Source: Zingiber officinale (Eukaryota; Streptophyta; Magnoliopsida; Zingiberales; Zingiberaceae). From it: DNA of 64,000 nt. The stretch lies in contig NC_056000.1 of the NCBI RefSeq assembly GCF_018446385.1, positions 48,764,722-48,828,721 of the forward strand, read 5' to 3'. The number at the start of each line of letters is the position of its first letter. The first letter of the stretch is position 1. Positions 58,668 through 64,000 of the stretch are shown in pieces. The notes under the pieces were generated by a model. It did not search any database, was not told where the DNA came from, and worked only from the letters and a program-made list of their open reading frames with translations. The position numbers were made by a program, and so were the translations under genes.

Positions 58668-61176
58668 TGTTAGGATGTATACTAAAAGTCTAACTTTTGT
58701 ATAAATATTTATAAGAATCACATTGGTCAAATGTCTACATTTTTGTTAAGTGTAGTTGTCCATTTAATTTATATTGAAGATAACATGGTGTGAGGAGACA
58801 CACAGAAGATCATGCTATCAATTCCTTATAAATTATAAATAGTAGCTCACAACCAAGATGAAATGGAACAAACTATTGGAGTGGTTGTAGTTAATTTGGT
58901 ATTAGTTTATCTTAATTATAACATTACACTATGAGTGTATTGAGCAGGACCATTTGAGGTAGTTTCTTTTATACTGACAACATAAAAGAACAAAACCTCT
59001 GTTATTATGGAAGTGCGTACTCTTAATCATGATATAATAACAAGCACGTATACTTAATATTTATTTCTTTAATTTATCAAAGGGTGTGATTTAGCTCGTT
59101 AAATCAATAGGCCCAATAAGTTGGGAAATGATATTATTTATATGGTGTGTTGTTGATTATAGAATGAAACTTTGTCCTAGTAATCTAGGTTGATGATGTA
59201 CCCTTGAGGAGCTCATAAGGATTGTCATGTAAACCCTGCAAGTGGACTTAGTCCGACATGACGATAAGGTTGAGTGGTACTACTCTTGGAGCTAGATATT
59301 AATTGAGTTGTCAATAACTCATTTAATTAGTGAGCATTCAATAATATCTTAAACATATGGAGATTAACACACTCATGATAAAAAGGAGCCCATATTGTAA
59401 TATGGGATTGGTGCGGTAGTGCAATAATAACTCTTTAGTGGAATGAGATATTATTGATGAATTTGAGTTGGATGTTTGGGGTGAACACGGGAAGCTCAAG
59501 CTTATCGGGAGATCAAAACTAATTCCTCCTCTAGGTCCCTATTGTAGCCTCTTATATAAAGCCTTATATCCACCCAAAAGCCTAGCTTCTTAAGGCCCAA
59601 GCTAGGGTCGGTCAAGCCTTGCTTAGAGACCAAGCAAGGGGTCGGCCAAGCTAAGCTTGGAGCCCAAGCTAGGGCCGGCCAAGTCTTGCTTGGTGCCCAA
59701 GCAAGGGGCCGACCACACACAAGAAGAAAAGGAAGTTTTATTTTTTGTAAAATCTTTCCTTTTATAGAGATCTATAAAAAGAATTTTAAAAATAATTTTA
59801 ATATAAAACTTTCCTTTTTTAGATTAGTCACAAAAGGAAATAAAAGGAGTTTTTATTTTATTAAAAACTTTCCTTTTATGATGGTTTTAAAAGAGAGTTT
59901 TAAATTTTAAAATATTTCCTTTTATAGTTTTCTACAAAGGAATAAAAGAGAGATTTGAAATCTTTCCTTATTCGTAGTTATCTATAATGTGAAAGAAAGA
60001 TTTTAATTTTTGTTATAAAACTTTCCTTTTTGTAACCATGTTTTATTTTAAATCTTTTCTTTTATAGATATCCATAAAAGGATTTAAAAGAGAGATAGAT
60101 TTTAATTTATAAAACATTCCTTTTATAACTATTCACAAAAGGGAATTTAAAAGAGAGATTTTAATTTTGTTTAAAATCTTTCCTTGCTTGAAGCATAAGC
60201 TTATGGCCGGCCATGTCATGGGAGAAAAGAAAGTTTTATTTTTTTATTATAAAATTTTCCTTTTTTGACAAGACCAAGGAATATAAAAGAGAATGAGGGG
60301 GCGCCTCACCATAGAACACATCTTCTATTCCTCTCTATTTTTCCTTGGTGGCCGGCCCTTGTTCTTTCTCTTCTCTCCTTTTGTTTTCTCTCTTGGAGGC
60401 CGGCGGCATCAATTGTGGGAGATCTCTTGGTGGCCGGTTGCTTAAAGGAGAAGAAGAAGAGAAGGAAGCTCTCTTGTCTAGCATCCCTTGGAGATTATTT
60501 GGTGGCCGGATCTTGGAAGCCTTGGAAGAAGCTTGAGTGGATTTCATCTTGGAAGATCGTCACTCACACGACGTCCAAGAGAAGGAGAGGAATACAATAG
60601 AAGATCAAGAGGTCTATAAGCTATAAAAGATATAACTAGTTATTAGTTTCCGCATCATAACTAGTTCATCTTTTGTATAGATTTTGAAAAACCAAAGACA
60701 AGAGATTATCAGTTTTAAGATATCGTTTTTGTTATTGATTTTATTTTTCGATTTCATGTTCCGATAATGTGTTTCTATTGAGGTCTCTATAGCTAAACCT
60801 AGTTTACTGTAAGAAGTTAAATATCTGATTTCTTTGTGAGGTTTTGTCTAGGAAGTAGTGGATGATCTCATACCCAAGAAGGCCTAGTGTCTCACCATAT
60901 TTAACCTGGAAACCGATCTTTGAAATAGATATTTGATAACTTCTGTAATATGGTTTAACTTAAGAAGATCATATCGGTTGAACTTGGAGTAAGAATGTTA
61001 AGTTTCGTTCCCAATCCAAGTTTAACTTCTAAAGGGAAATTTGAATTAATAATATTAAGTATCGTTTGCAATCCAAATTTAACTTTAGTAGAACACATGG
61101 GTAGCTAGGATAGTTCTATGCTTGTACAAATTTTTGTACAGGAGAACTAGGACGGTATTCCGAGTAGCAACCAACA
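58668..61176 (+). repeat. 5' LTR of copia element 2 (2509 bp)
   Basis: Same family as 41402-50521, opposite orientation: it starts TGTTAGGATGTATACTAAAAG (first 20 bases shared) and ends AGTAGCAACCAACA. The TATA box TATAAAAG is at 60282-60289, followed by a leader with an open frame at 60265-60600. Several GGCCGGCC palindromes lie at about 59675, 60205 and 60349. Confidence 0.88.
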
Positions 61177-62640
61177 ATTAGTATCAAGCTAGGTTATACC
61201 TCTGTGTGTTTGGTTTTTAGTTTAATTATGCACATGTCATACATATTTTAGGCAGGATAATAGTAGGATGTGCAAATATATTAACTCTATGGTTGTAGGC
61301 TCCAACTATTATGGCCTATTGTGATTGTGTGTCATTGGACCCTCGGACATGTCAAGGGTATTTTATGTGTGTGCATGATTGTAATATTAAATACAGCAGG
61401 AGCTGTATTAGTTATTAGAATTTTGCATTTTGTTCGATTTAGATTATATGTACATTCCTTCATGGAATATAGGATCCATAAATGTAAAATTTTATTTTTG
61501 TCGCGGATCGTATCTTTACGAGGCGTGGGACTATTTGAGGACCAGAGGCGCAGCGAAAAAAGAAGCAAGATAGATGTAACGACTAGACCCGATAGCGGTG
61601 GCTAAAGATGACAACAACTAGAGTTGATGACACACGGAGGATAGCTATGGATAAAGGCTATAATAGTTGGAAAATTATTTTTCTTATTTATTGCTTTTTA
61701 TGCTGTGTGTGCTTGTGTTTGTATGTTTGTGTGCATGCTAAAATTCCTCGTTCTAAATAACTAAGTGGGAGAGGAATTTAATTAAATTCCATGATCTCCA
61801 TTACTGATTTGTAAGTGATGCATTCAAACTTGCGCGTTGGCTCTGAGTGCCTTCCTCCACATCGGATGAGTTTGTTTGTGGATCACTAGATCAAATTTCC
61901 TTAATGGATGATTATAGGAAATTATTTAGGATGTGTGTGATCTTCTCCAACTGAAGGGGCACAATTCTATTTAGTGGACTTAGTATCAAGTAATGGTGTA
62001 CACTTAGGCACATTTAATACTATCCTCCCCATCGGAGTCACTGCTATTATTTGTGTCACCGAAGAAAAATCAACTATTAATTTATCATAAAGCTAGGTAA
62101 AATCTCCTCTCACAAATATTTGAATTTGTATACGTCCACACTATCATGGTATACAAAATTCATGGTGTTTGAGGTAATTTTATTTGTCATAAAGTTAGGT
62201 TGACAAAATAAAATTAATGGGTAAAACCTCCTCTTACAAATGATTGAATTTGTATACGTCCACACTATCATGGCATACAAAATTTATGGTGTTTGAGGTA
62301 ATTATAAGTTGACAAGATAATTAATGGGTAAGACCCTCCTCTTACAAATATTTGAATTTGTATACGTCCATACTATCGTGGCATACAAAATTCACGGTGT
62401 TTGAGGTGTTGGTGAATTTAAATGATATTATTTTGAGGAATCTATATTATTTTAAATTCTAAAATTTTGACCAAATATTTGATCGAAGACAGACCAACTA
62501 TTAATTTTATTTGTCATAAAGTTAGGATGACAAGACAATAAAATTAATGATTGAATTTGTATATGTTTACACTATCGTAGTATACAAAATTCGCGGTGTT
62601 TGAGGTGTTGGTCTTGACCAAATATTTTGTGATTCTTTGG
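61177..62640 (+). mobile_element. Untranslated leader of copia element 2 with internal repeats
   Basis: A decayed primer-binding site (TTAGTATCAAGC) follows the LTR. From about 62080 to 62600 a phrase like TACGTCCACACTATCATGG followed by CATACAAAATTCA..GGTGTTTGAGG recurs four times (62131, 62255, 62363, 62562), with GACAA(A/G)ATAAAATTAATGG between. Matching sequence occurs in element 1 (46770-47100, inverted). No coding is evident. Confidence 0.6.
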
Positions 62641-64000
62641 ATTTCAAATGGTTTTCAATTCCCTAGCTGTTATACTAGAAAATAGACTTACTTGTCCCAA
62701 TTATAATGATTGGAAACAAAACTTGGACACTAAGGTGGGTTGTCTTCTCAAAAATGAGAACAATAAAGGTGTATCTTATTAGTTGTTGAAACATATTTAG
62801 TGGTGTTATCTACCAGTACCTGGTGTGTAGATACGAGAACCACTGATCATGTCTGCAAATCATTGCAGGGGTTCTAGAAAGTCCGACAACTACATGAAGT
62901 AGAAATCACTGTTTACATGGGCAATGCTATGAAAGTGGTGGTTGTTGCAGTGAGAGATGTTTATTTATCCTTTGATAGGAATAAAACATTGATTTTAAGA
63001 AATTGCCTTTATGTACCAAGTTTTAGAAAAAAATTGATTTCAGTTTCTAAACTATTTGAGGATGGATATTATGTTTCTTTTGATGACAAAGTGGTTGTCA
63101 AGAAAAATAGAGTGGTTATCTATTCTGGTACATTAGTTGGCAATTTGTATACTCTAAATCCAATAACTCTTACGATGCAACAAATGGAAATTAATAACAC
63201 ATCTTCTAATTCAAATAAGAGAAAGCAACTTTCGGAAATGAACCAAACATATCTTTGGCATCTAAGGCTAGGTCATGTTAACTTGAGTAGGATTCAAAGG
63301 TTAAAAGCCGATGGACTTTTAGGTTCATTGGTGGTGGAAAACTTTCCAACCTGCGAGTCTTGCTTAGAAGGAAAAATGACCAAGAGACCTTTTAAGGCTA
63401 GGAGTATAGAGCCAAAGATGTGTTGGAATTGGTTCATTCTGATTTGTGTGGACCTATGACTATCCAGACAAGAGGTAGTTTCAAATATTTCATCTCTTTT
63501 ATAGATGACTATTCGAGATATGGGTACATTTACTTGATGCGCCGCAAGTCTGAGTGCTTTGATAAGTTCAAAAAGTACAAGGCTGATGTGGAGAAACGTC
63601 ATGGTAAAAGTATCAAGACACTACGGTATGAACGTAGTGGCGAGTACCGCTTAGGAGAGTTTAAGAGTTACTTATCAGAAGTCGGGATTCAATCCCAACT
63701 ATCTGCACCTGGTACACCCCAACAGAATGGTGTGGCAGAATGAAGGTATAGGACTCTTATGGAAATGGTTAGATTGATAATGAGTTATTCAGAATTACCA
63801 AATTCATTTTCGGGATATACTCTGGAAACGACAATGAACATAGTACCTTCTAAAGTTAGAACCCTCTACTCCCATAGAATTGTAGAATAGGCGTAAATCT
63901 AATCTGAAGCATATTCAGATTTGGGGTAGTCCGGCAATGTGTTGAAGGGAGACACTGATAAGTTGGACAGGAGTTCACTTGTTTGTGGGTTATCCTAGAG
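62641..64000 (+). pseudogene. Copia gag-pol fragment of element 2, continues past the window
   Basis: The gag start is recognisable (RLTCPNYNDWKQNLD at about 62690). It is followed within about 130 bp by the protease active-site region, where VDTRTTDHV stands at about 62826, so the usual Asp-Thr-Gly has Arg for Gly. Then come TVYMGNAMKVV, NCLYVPSF and SGTLVGNLYTLNP, followed by the gag-pre-integrase HLRLGHVNLSRIQRL and zinc-type CESCLEGKMTKRPF. The integrase core DLCGPM..FIDDYSRYGYIYL runs to a TGA at 63741. Later frames are broken. RT lies beyond the edge. Confidence 0.8.

Noticed and set aside
58410-61176. Two complete copia LTRs, i.e. a full small element at 58410-61176
   Set aside because: Only the first 258 bp of the LTR is repeated and nothing internal separates the copies; a nested insertion or partial duplication fits better.

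Overview
This is a stretch of plant nuclear genome. Three genes are interrupted by GT-AG introns, and everything else is dominated by nested LTR retrotransposons and MITEs. The GC-rich first exon of the PIN gene and the flanking LTR families full of GCCGAGCGG/CCGCTCGGC inverted motifs suggest a commelinid monocot. A ginger-like (Zingiberales) genome is my guess, from weak recollection of such repeats. Nothing prokaryotic, organellar or viral is visible.

Layout. 1-2462: end of a gypsy-type LTR (minus orientation, starting TGTAACGACCC) that has landed in an older element. 2463-5916: the 3' part of a Tat-like Ty3/gypsy element with its 3' LTR on the plus strand and an intron-bearing gag-like/'putative gypsy transposon' ORF on the opposite strand. 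6686-9059: an intact PIN2-type auxin efflux carrier (6 exons, 630 codons). 10881-15963: a Harbinger-type MITE (TSD TAA) split by a young, non-autonomous gypsy element (11556-15858, TSD CATTA) whose interior is almost entirely tandem repeats. 16132-20165, with 5'UTR to about 23.2 kb: a MHK/CDKF-4-type protein kinase on the minus strand (15 coding exons, 451 codons). 24683-25236: a broken type I MADS-box gene. 26774-36862, with 5'UTR to about 37.6 kb: a TOPLESS-related corepressor on the minus strand (25 coding exons, 1138 codons).

From 38.9 kb to the end the window is retroelement mosaic: a 2.2-kb LTR containing exact 60-bp and 110-bp tandem arrays (38893-41080); a Ty1/copia element (41402-50521, TSD CTCTG) that splits a coiled-coil coding fragment; two further intron-containing decayed copies of the gypsy-type accessory gene (51.8-54.0 and 55.4-57.9 kb); a TA-flanked MITE (54848-55348); and a second copia element of the same family running off the right edge (58668 onward), apparently nested in a third copy.

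The three host genes do not form an operon. PIN2 (polar auxin export in roots) and TOPLESS (corepressor used by Aux/IAA proteins) both serve auxin biology, but their proximity is probably chance. The most notable observations are about the mobile DNA: LTR and 3'UTR regions turning into satellite-like arrays with exact periods, an antisense accessory gene carried by gypsy elements, and a copia lineage in which two copies share the same gag-to-protease deletion. I did not find a clearly new biological system.
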